From Notospermus geniculatus (taxonomy: Eukaryota > Nemertea > Pilidiophora > Heteronemertea > Lineidae): a DNA stretch of 64,000 nucleotides. The stretch is from contig NMRB01000879.1 of the NCBI GenBank assembly GCA_002633025.1, positions 47,265-111,264 of the forward strand, given 5' to 3'. Below the pieces are notes generated by a model. The model did no database searches. It was not told the origin of the DNA and saw nothing but the letters and a program-made list of their open reading frames with translations. Shown piece by piece: positions 43,011-54,569 of this stretch (position 1 is its first letter; the number at the start of each line of letters is the position of its first letter). The position numbers and the translations under genes are program-made.

Positions 43011-44063
43011 AACATAGGACATGCCGATACCATCAAGAAACAAGTCAAGGAAGTCAAGCGACGTCATTGACGCCATTTTAGGTGCTCAAGTTGCGTCATG
43101 AGAAAATTACGTACTTTTTACAGGAAAAATGAAAAAAAAACGTATGTTTTTATCGCTATCATATCACGTCGTTTTAAGAACATGTGTGACCCGATCTGCC
43201 AAACATAGGCGCAAGTCGCAGGTGATCATCGTTGGTCATCAGTTTAACCAACTATTGTCGCTGCGCTCCACTACTATTGTCAAACCGCAGAAAGGTACAT
43301 TTCAGCTGTTGTGTTGCAAGGCCATTAACCCTTTCCCCGTTGGCGACTTGCGCCTACTTTTGGTATATTTGGTCACATGTAATGTCCAGGGACATTGTGC
43401 TCACCTCTGTGATAAGTCTCTTTGGTAAAGTAAAACTGTGATTCTCATGGTGAATGATGAAGAATCAATACAGATAAGGTAAAGCTGAATACACCAATTT
43501 GTATGACCTGATCAGTTCAGGTGTAAAGTTTTTCAGTGTTTCCGTGTGTCAGTGTTCCCTGTATTGTTCTGGAAACACTGGCAGATATATAGACACGTTT
43601 CTCTGTGTGTCCTCCATTGTCGAATCGCGGCTTATTCCGTCAGACAATAGCAGGGGAACACTCGCAGATGGGGAACGCTCCAAAACGTTACACCGGTGCC
43701 AATCAATGTTATAAACTCAGTTGATGGCCGTCAGAAGGAGTATGATTTATGAATACAAGTCTAACTTGTGGGAGAAGTTAGTAGTATTTGTAAACAAACT
43801 GCTTTCCGGTCTAGGTCACAGATGTCAAAAATTCTGTTTTTCAGGACGGCCACCTGGCGGCCATATTTGAAGTTACAACTAAAATTTTAGCAGAAATGTA
43901 GATGATACTGGTTGGTATCATATTTCGCGGATGTGATGGTACTAGGTGCCTTGGCGACTGTCCCCTCTTGGTGATGATTGGGGCCCTATCAACACTGGGA
44001 ACGATGGGTGAGTTGGCCATTCTGGAGCAATGATGATTCCCGTTGCATTTTCGGTACAAAATA
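43011..44063. other. Unassigned intergenic sequence
   Basis: 43075-43170 weakly resembles 19250-19345 (GTTGCGTCATGA ... CTACAGGAA ... ATCGCTATC), possibly an old shared repeat. No gene. Confidence 0.4.
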
Positions 44064-44181
44064 GGGAGGTTTCGCAAGCGCCCCGTTAGGCCCCACGACG
44101 ACGTTTATCTATTGTGTGGGTATACCCAAACAATAGATAAACGTCGTCGTATGGCCTAACCGGGGGCTTGCGAAACCTCCC
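44064..44181. mobile_element. GGGAGG-ended MITE related to family C
   Basis: GGGAGGTTTCGCAAGCGCCCC and inverse; the interior is almost entirely palindromic (ACGACGACGTTTATCTATTG and inverse). Confidence 0.9.
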
Positions 44182-44476
44182 TAATAACGTTGTGGTTAAC
44201 GTTTACGTTTATCGTTTGATTTCTAAACCTTAGGGGATGCGTTTCGTAGTGTTATATCATGCTTATATCATGCTTGGATAATGAATGGTCACGACGTCAT
44301 GTAGGAGAACCCGTTGGCCATCTTTGTTTGAAAGGTTTTAATACTTTTGTTGGAGGGTGATCAAGGAACCAATGAGGGATTCAGTGTCTGTTTCGAACAC
44401 CCTATTCCTAGAATGTACGTATACATGCGATGATTTTCGATATAGTTGTACTAGATGTTTGATGAGCGATAATATA
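44182..44476. other. Unassigned
   Basis: No feature seen. Confidence 0.4.
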
Positions 44477-44753
44477 CAGTACAGGTCACAATTGACATCC
44501 CTACGGCTTCTTGTAAGTTACTCGTAAGTTACGCGTAACTTACTCGTAACTCACGGCTTTGGTTTCGCGTAACTCACTGCGAAACTCGCCAAAATCGTGT
44601 AACTCGCCTCCTAAATCACTGCGTAGCTAGCGAAATTCGCGTAACTCACCACGTAACTCACCTTGAAAGTTACGCGTAACATAGCTCGTGAGTTGTTGCG
44701 TAAGTTACGCATACCTTACGCGAATTTATGGATGTCAATTGTGACCTGTACTG
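44477..44753. mobile_element. TA-flanked MITE family E, copy 2
   Basis: CAGTACAGGTCACAATTGAC and inverse, TA each side, GTAAC-rich interior like 38094-38357. Confidence 0.9.
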
Positions 44754-45024
44754 TATGTGTGCCGGATCGATTTCTGGAGAGACACCTAGGCCTACACATC
44801 AGATGGACAAGATGCTCCCTCCTACTTCTGCCTGTTGAAGAGACCGGCAACGAAGTTGAATATAGGTCAATATAATACATCATGTACCCACATACCCAGG
44901 GTTTCCGCCAGGATTGTCAAGGAGGGGGGGGGGGATTCATCAAAAAAAATGTTTCATTTTTAGCTGAGCTGACCAAAGGTCAGCGGAGCTATTCATATGA
45001 CTAAAATGGCTCAAAATGTGTGTG

Positions 45025-45071
<47 letters not shown>

Positions 45072-45670
45072 GTGTCTGTTAAACTGGCACATTTTGCTAT
45101 CGTTAGGCCCAGGGGCATGAAACTTGGTGGAGTGGTAGGCCCTATGCAGGGCTTGAAACAGCACAAAAAAAATTTGCGATTTGACCTATATTAGGCCCTC
45201 CAGGGGGCATTTTCCGTAAAATGGAAAACCCCAATAACTCAGCCCAGAAGCAATATATCGAATAGAAATTGATAGGGTATGGAGCTTGATTTTCGATACA
45301 CCAAATGCGGCGGTAATTAATTCGAAATTTGTTCTCCAGGGGGCGCTAGCTGACAAAATAGAAAACAGCACTATTTAAATTTCCCGCGCCAGTTACTTTG
45401 ACGGATGTTGGATGCTCTTTTGTTCATGGAATGAGGAATCATGGGAAAGATGCTTATGCTTGCAGAAAGTGAATCGAGACGAAAAATATACCTATTATAA
45501 TCGCATAAAATCCCTATGATCAGACACAATCGCCTTATGAAATCATACGTGAGTGGTATTTTAGAGCATTATCAATCAATAGCTGAAAGTATCTTGCACC
45601 AAAACTACAGGAGTGGGTTCAAAATATGACGATATATATTAGGAAAAATTCATAATAATCGAACCGAGCA

Positions 45671-46040
45671 GACGATCTCGGCTTCATGCACGTCATTCCA
45701 AGTCTTCGACTGGGGCTGCTTTCATAGCGTGTTGTCAGAAAAATTGCTAACATTTCACATATTTTGATTATTTAAAACGTACTTAGTCTGATTGAGACCA
45801 TTAACGATGAAGTGACAGGAAAATTTTAGTGGAATCCGCCGATATGGATGGTACCTCGCTTTTCACGGCTAGATCTCTTCTCTCTTATCGGCTTCATTCG
45901 TCATTTCGAGTCTCCGACTCTGGCTGTTTTTGTAGCGCATGACAATAAAAATTCCTTATATTTCACATATTTAGAGAGCTCGATATGTCTTTAGTTTGAT
46001 AGGGGCTATCAACGACGAAGGGATAGAGAATTCTTGCTTT
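45671..46040 (+). repeat. Degenerate direct repeat, period about 210 bp
   Basis: TCGGCTTCATGCACGTCATT / TCGGCTTCATTCGTCATT, then matching TTTCACATATTT and AACGA(T/C)GAAG segments in the same order. Confidence 0.6.
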
Positions 46041-46483
46041 AATCACATAATTTCAAGATGCACTCTCGCTAGGTCCACAACGGCAACAGCGGCGACAGTC
46101 ATAGATTTTCTCTTATTTTGTTTACATAAACCGAGGAGAGACCAATTCCGTCTCGGCCGCGGCTTATCCTTCCTCAAAGAGGTTCATGTTGAACTGTCAG
46201 AGACAGTCAACAACAAACAAATTTTCTATTGAATGACAAGATACTATTGAATGGTAGACAACATCGCCGATCGCTAGATAATTATGCCCTTTCTCACTTC
46301 ATCCACCATAGTGACGTCATGGATTGGTTCTCAGCTATTAACTCCTTGCCACCCAATGGGTCTCAAAAGATATCTACACCTGCACCAAGAATTGCTGGCC
46401 TATTATCTGGTATTAACCCATTCTCACCAGGTAGGTCTAATACGACATCTACCTCGACTCATACATGTAAGTGGTATATTAAT

Positions 46484-47190
46484 AATAATAATAATAATAT
46501 TTATTATATTTTAGTGCTAAATTGAACGCTAAAAGCATTTTCTAAGCACTTTACAAAAAACATTATCTTGCATTGGATTGAGATAAGTAAGATATAACTA
46601 GTTTAAAACATTGAAGTTTAAAACATTTAGTTAAAACATTTGAGATAAGAGTCAGATAAAAACAGTCAACATTCAAATGATTTTTTAAAAAGGAAAGTTT
46701 TCAAATGTTTTTTAAAAGCACTGGTGCATGAGAGCTCACGCATCGAGGCTGGGAGAGAGTTCCACAGCCTCGGAGCCCCGACACCGAGACTGCGATCCCC
46801 ATACAATCCCTTGGATCGAGGAATGGCTAAAAGCCAAGGATCGACAGAAGACCGCAGCCGTCGGGAAGGAACTCGAAGGCCAAGCAACTCTCTCAAATAC
46901 ATGGGACTCTCCTCCTGATGTACAACTTTGTGAGCAATCAGGAGGATTTTGTACTCGATGCGCGATCTCACAGGCAACCAGTGCAGTTCCTTTAAAACGG
47001 GAGTAATATGGTCCCGCCTCCCGGTCCGCGTGAGGAGCCTTGCCGCAGAGTTCTGCGCTTTCTGTAGGCGGTGAATCTCGTACTCAGGCAGACAAGCATT
47101 ACATGTGTCGTCATGGATTGACAAGCATTGACATGTGTCGTCATGGATTTGCGGATGACATCCGATGTGATGGTCCGTAGCTTCAAGTCC
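46484..47190 (-). pseudogene. Non-LTR retrotransposon (LINE) 3' end
   Basis: Minus-strand frame 46666-47124 encodes the C-terminal region that follows the RT domain in CR1/L2-like LINEs: QKAQNSAARLLTRTGRRDHI, LKELHWLPVRSRIEYKILLI, SLGVGAPRLWNSLPASMREL and FKKHLKTFLFKK. The RT catalytic domain itself is absent (5'-truncated at about 47190). Downstream on the minus strand are a short 3' untranslated region and an (ATT)n tail at 46484-46500, the kind of microsatellite tail such elements carry. A 27-bp tandem duplication lies near the 5' break (47095-47150). Confidence 0.8.
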
Positions 47191-47212
47191 GGTGGGAAGC
47201 TAGTAGCGGGTA

Positions 47213-47785
47213 CTTAAAGACCAGTTGAGCCAAGGTACTTATGTTTGGCATCAAACTAAAGCTAATGAAGTGTAGGTTTGAAATGACGTACTTCCATGAC
47301 CTAGTGACCTACTTAAACACTAGTCGGACCAAGGTAGTCATGTTTGGTATCAAACTAAAGGTAATGAAGTGTAGGTTTGAACTGACCTACTTCCATGACC
47401 TACTGACCTACTTAAGACCATTTGAGCCAAGGTAGTCATGTTTGGTATCAAACTGAAGGTAATGAAGTGTAGGTTTGAAGTGACCTACTTCCATGACCTA
47501 GTGACCTACTTAAAGGCTAGTTGAACCAAGGTAGTCATGTTTGGTATCAAACTAAAGGTAATGGGGGTAGGTTTGAAGTGACATACTTCCATGACCTAGT
47601 GACCTACTTAAAGACTAGTTCGACCAAGGTAGTCATGTTTGGTGTCAAACTAAAGCTAATTAAATTAAGTGTAGGTTTGAACTGACCTATTTCCATGACC
47701 TACTCACCTACTTAAAGACCAGTTGAGCCAAGGTAGTCATGTTTGGTATCAAACTAAAGTAGGTTTCAACTGACCTACTTCCATT
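47213..47785 (+). repeat. About 100-bp minisatellite, five to six units, with AGGTCA half-sites
   Basis: Unit: CCAAGGTAGTCATGTTTGG, TATCAAACTAAAG, GTAGGTTTGAA, CTGACCTACTTCCATGACC, TAGTGACCTACTTAAAG. Most units carry TGACCTAGTGACCT, i.e. two AGGTCA half-sites as a direct repeat with spacing two, plus a third half-site upstream. Confidence 0.9.
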
Positions 47786-47926
47786 CCATAACTTGAGATC
47801 TGCGATATTTGCTTGCTCGCCATTAAAAGGTGCGATATTCGTACTTGTCTCACTTTTCCCCTGTCAACCTCTTGAGTTGCCAAGTCATAGTCAGCTGAGC
47901 GCAAGGCCTATGGGCCTCTTGTTTAC

Positions 47927-48728
47927 CCTCCAAAATGCAAAATGAGTCTTCCTTCTGCATGAAAATTGCATTTGAAATGTAACAAATTAAAGAAAAACAC
48001 TACTGAAGTGAAAATAGTGATATTTGAAAAAGGTTAGCCTGCAAACTTGAGGGGGGATATCCCCTCCTTGCCTCAATCATGGGGGTGATAAGTCCCCCCC
48101 GTCCCCCCTCTGTATGAAACGCTGATACCATTCATTCGAGATCCCCAGTGCTTCGGGTTTTCGGTCGGTTTCTTAGTTTCGGCTGGGAGAAATTCGACAT
48201 GCAAATGCATCATTAATTCATTTTATCTTTTTTGTCGCTATCTTTCGGCAATCTCCATTCTTCTAGAATCTGTGTGCATGAGGTATGCCAATCTCTCCCT
48301 GGCGGCGGAATCGGGAACCAACGCGATAAGACTGGTGTCTTGTTCCATACACGGCCTGTGGTAAACCTAGGCTAGACTGGTACTCTGTCGAAACCTCCGC
48401 TGGCCAAATGGCCGCCATCCCTTTCATCAATAGAGAGGTTAAGATCCTGAACGCGAATGGCAAACATGAAACGCGAGTGACGTCAGTCAGCAGCCACGTG
48501 ACTAACCCAGTCGCGTTTGAACGCCTTTTCTTATACGGGAATTCCTCTTCCTAAATCTATTGTCCTGAAAGAGGTCCTGGGCTTAGGTAATCCGAATGAA
48601 TAGCCGAGACAGATCTTCTTACGGAGGTCTTGGCTGTGAACCCCATATTCAAGGAATCGATCCAATTGGCATGATGTAATGTTTGTAGAGGGGTCAGTTC
48701 GGTCACACTCAATTATGCCGGAGACACT
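47927..48728. other. Unassigned sequence
   Basis: No gene or clear repeat recognised. Confidence 0.4.
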
Positions 48729-50104
48729 AGCCCTGGTTACACTACATAAGCCCTGGTTACACTACATAGAAATCCCTGGGCTTTGTGAGCCCGTGTCAAG
48801 CCCGGGCCTGAAAAACACCGCCTGAGACCCGGCGAGCGTCTACACTACTAAAATCTAGCTGAACTTAATTACTACGGCCGAATCAGTTAATGTCGCCCTG
48901 GGTATAACAGAAATATACCCAGGTTCAATGTCGTCCTACAAAACTATACCCTAGGTATAGTTCGATCTACAAAAGTATACCCAGTATCGTAGTTTTGAGC
49001 CTAGGTACGAGTTAGGAATGGATGGGCGCCATTTTGTTTCTCGCTTCAAATGAGACGGCATTTTGCAATCAACATCTTCAAAATATCAGCAAATAGGCCT
49101 CTTGTCAGGTGTTGTGCTCATCGATAGCATGGGTAAACTGTTGACATTTGTCTGAACACAGTGGTCCAAACATATCGCAAGTTTGCTCATTTCTTTGAAA
49201 GTGTGAGCTTAAAAGCTCACACATTCAAAGAAATGAGCAAACGAACAGAGCCGGTCGGCGCCCCATATGTTTGTTCGGCGTCGTGCGTTCATACATCTGC
49301 GAGCCGTGCTGCGAGTACTCTTGCGGGTTTGAGTGACGATAAACGGCACGAAAATTTCTTTGATGCCTGTCGGTAGGCCTACGATAAATTAAAATGGTGC
49401 CCTACGTGTCGGGCGCGAAAGCGATGTTTTTCGACTTGTCATAGCCTACTTGTGCATGGTCATCTGGCATTTGCAAGAACAATCTCGTCTTCAGGTGCGG
49501 TATCCAATCCTCGGTATACTTTTGTAGATCGTACTATACCCAGCGTATAGTTTTGTAGGACAACATTTAACCTGGGTATATTTCTGTTATACCCAGGACG
49601 ACATTAACCGATTCGGCATTACTACGCCCAGCGATAGGGTCGCTACTGGCACGCACTCTTCACGAGGAGGAGTCGCTAAATTGCAGTGGTGGTTGGCTTC
49701 CCGTTGCCAGTTGTTACCTTGACATTGTCAGTTTTTTGTTAAAAAAAGTTTGTTTATTCCGCGTTCTCATCACATTTTATCATGATATCTGAAATCTGTT
49801 AAGACAATTCTCGCTCGTAAAAACCTACGTTTTCAGAACTTACCATGCCCTACAAAGGCTGCACTAGACACGCCGCCTGTCGGGGTGTGCTGAACTAGAT
49901 AAAGCCCGGGTCTATTGCGTCTACACTACTTAAAAAATCCGCTTGTGATGCGGGTCTAAATTAAGCCCTCCAAAAACTCTTCGAACTCGGAGGGCTTAAA
50001 AAGCCCGGGCTTTTCATCCCCGGGCCTATTAGACCCTGGTTTTTAACAGGTGAAGACAGAAAAAGCTCGGGTGCGACGCGGGTTTTCATGTAGTGTAAAT
50101 AAGG
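48729..50104. mobile_element. Inverted-repeat element carrying GCCCGGGCTTTT motifs, with nested insertion
   Basis: Ends AGCCCTGGTTACACTACAT and ATGTAGTGTAAATAAGGCT. About 630 bp after removing the nested 742-bp element and its target duplication. A second, partial copy starts at 50105 (48755-48875 plus 49626-49740 equals 50105-50309 and on). Confidence 0.7.
48876..49617. mobile_element. hAT-type nonautonomous element with 8-bp target duplication ATTACTAC
   Basis: ATTACTAC at 48868-48875 and 49618-49625. Ends GGCCGAATCAGTTAATGTCG and inverse, followed by an inverted CCTGGGTATAACAGAAATAT block. The paralogous copy at 50210-50217 has a single ATTACTAC, the empty site. 8-bp duplication suggests hAT or P superfamily. 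Confidence 0.85.
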
Positions 50105-50309
50105 CTATAGAAATCCCCGGGCTTTTGAGCCCGTGTCAACCTCGGGCCTGAACAAAAAACCGCCTGACACCCGACGAGCGTCTACACTACTAAAATCTAG
50201 CTGAACGTAATTACTACGCCCAGCGATAGGGTCGCTACTGGCACGACTCTTCACGAGGAGGAGTCGCCAAATTGCAGTGCTGGTTGGCTTGCCGTTGCCA
50301 GTGGTTACC

Positions 50310-50681
50310 TAGACTGGTACCCGATCCTAACTATTTTACATCGGGCTTTTGCATATGTTAGGACCGGGCGTGCCTACCGCCTTCGTCCTTCTGATTGGTC
50401 GGTGCTGGCGCAGGTGGTTAGTATGTGAACTATTATGTTGATAGATTTTCTACTTTTAACATGGAAAACCCCCGGCGTGATTGGTGAATTTCCTGGGTCA
50501 AAGGTCGGTCACCTTCTATCTGCATTCTGGTACGTCAGCCGTATTGAGAATTGAATAAATTTACATAATTTACATAACATTTTCAAGTGACGTCACTGTC
50601 AGAATTCCTCCACAAATGGCGGCCACGACTGGTCCTACCATTCAAAAGCGACACCATCGGTAGGACCAGGTACTAGTCTAG
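50310..50681. mobile_element. Second element with 8-bp target duplication TGGTTACC
   Basis: TGGTTACC at 50302-50309 and 50682-50689; ends TAGACTGGTACC / GGTACTAGTCTA; interior with GGTAGGACC and inverse. The corresponding site at about 49712 is uninterrupted. Confidence 0.8.
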
Positions 50682-50689
50682 TGGTTACC

Positions 50690-51251
50690 TTGACATTGTC
50701 AGTTTTTTGTAATCTTGTGATAAACAACAAAATAAGGCAGATAAAATAAAGGTTTATTTTCCTTGGCACCTTATTTTACATACAAAGTACAATACATATA
50801 CAGTGAACAATAGACAAATACAAGGTATATCACAAGATTACGAATAATTAATTTTAGTTTTACATTCTGCCGGCAGAGGCCACCAGGGGAAGTAGTGCTG
50901 ATTTGTCCTGAAGAAAACCCCTTCCAAACGGGGTCACCGAAAAGGCTGCAAAGTCAGCTTTTTCGTTATCAATTCTTTTCAAAAGTTGTGTATTACAAAA
51001 GTTCGTACTTGAATGTTCCCGCTGATACATACAGTGGACAATTGGAACTTATGATTTGACCAAAATTTGACTGATCTTTTCATCCCACATTGGGTCGTTT
51101 CTCAACCTGGTTCTATAGGGGGCGTTCTTCTTGCTTGATAAGACCTTGGCAAATGTCCAGGGGGCACAAATCCGAGGGCAAATGTCCGGGGGGCAAATGT
51201 CCTAGAACCATTGAAGGGTACATTACGAAAATAGTGAGGTTTCGCAAATCT
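50690..51251. other. Unassigned sequence
   Basis: Includes an inverted pair TAATCTTGTGATA / TATCACAAGATTA (50710, 50828) and a degenerate hammerhead-core-like motif at 50908-50943. Confidence 0.4.
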
Positions 51252-51405
51252 GATGATCCAGATTTTGATCGTGCGTCGGACGCCGATGGTCTTGCGTCGA
51301 AGTATAAGCTAGGCTTAAGCCTACTTCATTACGTCGGCGTCCAGATTTTGATCGCGCGTCGGACGCCGATGGTCGTGCGTCGAAGTATAAACTAGGCTTC
51401 AGCCA
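51252..51405. repeat. Two direct copies of a 65-bp unit ending in ACTAGGCTTAAGCC
   Basis: CCAGATTTTGATCGCGCGTC, GGACGCCGATGGTCGTGC, GTCGAAGTATAAACTAGGC. Further copies at 51540-51597 (inverted) and 51627-51691. Confidence 0.85.
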
Positions 51406-51422
51406 TACCAAAGAAATTATAG

Positions 51423-51492
51423 TCATTTAGACAGGATTCGAACCGTCGACTTTCTGATTTGCAATCAACCACTCTATCCACTCAGCCAACGA
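51423..51492 (-). ncRNA. tRNA-like Pol III promoter unit B (copy 1), Cys-tRNA-like
   Basis: Minus strand: box A TGGCTGAGTGG and box B GGTTCGAATCC are intact; the anticodon arm TTGA TTGCAAA TCAG would carry GCA as in tRNA-Cys. The T-arm pairs, but the acceptor stem does not, so this is a tRNA-derived (SINE-type) head rather than a working tRNA. Confidence 0.7.
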
Positions 51493-51539
51493 GCCAACTG
51501 ACACGGACATGATTTGGGTTCGTCATAGGCGTAAAGCCT

Positions 51540-51691
51540 AGTTTTTACTTCGACGCAAGACCATCGGCGTCCGACGCACGATCAAAATCTGTACGCCGAC
51601 ATAAGCCTACTTCATTAGGTCGGCGTCCAGATTTTGATCGCGCGTCGGACGCCGATGGTCGTGCGTCGAAGTATAAACTAGGCTTAAGCCT
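51540..51691. mobile_element. MITE inserted in the spacer of the twin-tRNA element
   Basis: AAGCCTAGTTTTTACTTCGA and inverse TCGAAGTATAAACTAGGCTT; it interrupts a spacer that is continuous at 54650-54736. Confidence 0.75.
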
Positions 51692-51726
51692 TCGACATAG
51701 AAAACGTGGGAAGCCTACCAACAAGT

Positions 51727-51797
51727 TCGGTGGCCGAATGCGGAAGACGGTGAAGCAAAGATAACAGAGCGTGGGTTCGATTCCCGGCTGGGTCAAA
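51727..51797 (+). ncRNA. tRNA-like Pol III promoter unit A (copy 1)
   Basis: Box A TGGCCGAATGCGG and box B GGGTTCGATTCCC intact, plus strand, divergent from unit B. Body sequence follows to about 51950 (GACAAATAAGGTGGCGCTCT, GAGGTGTTTGCAGGGCG). Acceptor stem not evident. Confidence 0.7.
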
Positions 51798-52721
51798 AAC
51801 AATTTCTTTCAAAAAAAAGTGTTCAGCAGGAGCTCATCAGAGGATGTTGACACCTCGACAGCTCAAAGACAAATAAGGTGGCGCTCTCCTGACCTCGTGG
51901 GGTCTACCATGTTCTGAGCCTTCGTTTGAGGTGTTTGCAGGGCGTTTGCAATTTTTGGGAAATTGAGATTCCGGGCCTACTTTGACTTCACTGTATAAAC
52001 CCGCATGTGGGCCTTCATTGAGCATATTCAGAAAGTTGGATGAAAACTTTCATCGTGTACAGCGGGTATAAGCTCACAGCATCCATGCTCCACTTCATCT
52101 GAAGTCGCTAATTTTAGTAAAAGCGCCTTCTGCGCATGTAACGGGCATTCGTATTTCGTATTTTATGCGAAACTCCAAATTTTGCGAAGTACGAAATACG
52201 AACACGAACTCGATTTTCGTGTTCGGTTTTCGCAGTTCGTAAGGGTGCGAAACCTCCCTATTAACATGCTCACACGTACACTTGCAGTGAATATCAATGA
52301 GGAACCCGCAGAACTACGCCACGACGTGGCGCTGTCAGTGTAAGACTCGGAAGTCCTATTTTCTAACATTATTTCCATTTCCTTCTTGCCCCAAAATAAA
52401 CCACTCTCTTTGGTTCAATTTTGATTAAATTACAGTGTCCTGTTTCATGTTCAAAGTTCTCCATATATCACTCCTTTGTTTTGTCAGAAATGCCACAGGA
52501 TGCCAATACTGACAACGTCTTCTGGGGAAATTTCCACGGAAAATTGTGTAGAAAAATGTACACCTGCTTTGACGACGTGACGTCAATAGCGAAAAAAGTG
52601 ACGTCAGTACGTCATTCGGGTCTTATACTGACTGCGCCATCTGCAGTCATGCGGGTTCTTCATTAAATAAACCTGCCCCCCTCGTTACGTCCACCCTGTG
52701 TTATGGTGGTCGTATTACTGA
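51798..52721. other. Body of twin-tRNA element copy 1, MITE fragments, unassigned
   Basis: To about 51950 it matches 54422-54545 inverted. 51955-52070 is the right half of the MITE family seen at 39394. 52230-52266 ends GCGAAACCTCCCTATTA, a family C-like end. The rest has no feature. Confidence 0.5.
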
Positions 52722-53972
52722 GGACTTACTGTATTTAGCGTAATTATTACGCCTGGCGTAATGGTGCGGAGAAAACCGGGAAACATGGTACCTTTTTCGA
52801 TGCCTATGCAGAAACATTCACCTGTGCATGTGCGACACCTCGGGGACGAGGTCAGTTAGTCCCGCTGAGGGAGTGTTCACTATTTTGCTAAATCTGTAAA
52901 ATCCAGCATCCATTATGTTTCTCGATTCGATGCAAAATTGCCTGGATAAACCACCTTCGTTGAAGGTACAGTATCAACTGCCCACCTAGATAATCCTTAT
53001 TTTGTTTGTATAGCCTGTACCCACCATCAAAACAGAAGTAAATTGATGTGAATGCCGGTAATACTGACTTTGGCGAGGCAATCCTGAAATCACAGTGGCA
53101 AGTGAAATACCGCCGGGAAAACCCGAAAAATTAAAAGCCCCACTCGGCACGCGCATTGTCGCGATGACGTCGTCCGCTCTTGTGCGTCGCTGAGTAATTT
53201 TGATTTCTTATGACGNNNNNNNNNNNNNNNNNNNNNNNNNNNNNNNNNNNNNNNNNNNNNNNNNNNNNNNNNNNNNNNNNNNNNNNNNNNNNNNNNNNNN
53301 NNNNNNNNNNNNNNNNNNNNNNNNNNNNNNNNNNNNNNNNNNNNNNNNNNNNNNNNNNNNNNNNNNNNNNNNNNNNNNNNNNNNNNNNNNNNNNNNNNNN
53401 NNNNNNNNNNNNNNNNNNNNNNNNNNNNNNNNNNNNNNNNNNNNNNNNNNNNNNNNNNNNNNNNNNNNNNNNNNNNNNNNNNNNNNNNNNNNNNNNNNNN
53501 NNNNNNNNNNNNNNNNNNNNNNNNNNNNNNNNNNNNNNNNNNNNNNNNNNNNNNNNNNNNNNNNNNNNNNNNNNNNNNNNNNNNNNNNNNNNNNNNNNNN
53601 NNNNNNNNNNNNNNNNNNNNNNNNNNNNNNNNNNNNNNNNNNNNNNNNNNNNNNNNNNNNNNNNNNNNNNNCGAATGGGAAGTTTGTTTTGAGTCCTAAA
53701 GATCGAGCTCGTGGACTAGCCTAGGCCTACAATTTGTTCCTTTCTTAATTTCTTTTTAATTTAGGCCTACATTTTCGTTTGTTTATTCACAGAAATCATA
53801 AGGCCTGTAACGGTGCTCACTTCGTGAGCCACGTGGTCGCGGATAACTCCGTGAGTTATGGGATCACTGCGCCAGTTTTCAAGAACTACTTCCTATGCTA
53901 GCAAATAATGATTTCTCCCTTGGCGTAATATTACGCTAAATCGGCGTAATATTACGCAAAATACAGTAAGCC
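52722..53972. mobile_element. Probable inverted-repeat element spanning an assembly gap
   Basis: CTTACTGTATTTAGCGTAAT at 52722 and ATTACGCAAAATACAGTAAG at 53952 are inverse. The interior contains 456 N (53216-53671), so content is unknown. Confidence 0.5.
53216..53671. other. Assembly gap (456 N)
   Basis: Undetermined bases. Confidence 0.99.
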
Positions 53973-54363
53973 TTACTGAGTGTCTATTGTTTGCATCAGA
54001 TATGGAACATTCGTTGGTTTCCTGGCTAGCAGCGGCGTAATTTATTAATATCCGGTGGTAGTTAAATATTTTACATCGGACCACGCTCTACCTAGCATCC
54101 GAAACGCATTTGATGAAATGGTCAAGGTTTAGTAAGAATAATATTTATCGTCAGATATGGAAAGTTGCAATATAGCGCACCCAGTCTTGATTGACACTCG
54201 ATGATGTGACACAAATGACATATGGGCCATTAGCAACAGGATTTAAAGCAATATGTGCCGGAAGTAGAATCATAAAACCATGAAATTTCCAGTCCCTGGA
54301 CATGATATTATCACAAAATATTGTAGACCTGATCATGGGCCCAATGTTACTCTAGAAGCTTCC
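53973..54363. other. Unassigned
   Basis: No gene or repeat recognised. Confidence 0.4.
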
Positions 54364-54569
54364 TTAAAGCTGAACTGCATGAACGAAAAAAAAAACATGC
54401 GACGAGCAAGAGAAATGCTAACGCCCTGCAAACACCTCAAACGAAGTCTCAGAACATGATAGACCAACGATATCAGGAGGGCGCCACCTTATTTGTCTTC
54501 GAGCTGTCAAAGCGTCAACATCCTCTGGTGAGCTCCTGCTGAACACGTTTTTTGAAAGAAAAATGTTCG

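Larger units (their letters stand above)
44959..47926. repeat. Composite repeat region bounded by characteristic ends
   Basis: Begins TTTTAGCTGAGCTGACC with (TCTG)11 at 45027-45070, and ends TCAGCTGAGCGCAAGGCCTATG plus GGCCTCTTG. I believe such ends recur in many invertebrate genomes, but the class is unknown to me. Contains a direct repeat (45671-45835 and 45880-46040), a LINE end and a minisatellite. Confidence 0.35.

Noticed and set aside
46724-47006. Plus-strand frames opposite the LINE
   Set aside because: Antisense shadows of the LINE C-terminal coding sequence.
47213-47785. CRISPR-like array
   Set aside because: Units are full-length tandem repeats without unique spacers, in an animal genome.
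53200-53724. Frames of 160-174 codons
   Set aside because: Span the 456-N gap; no real sequence content.
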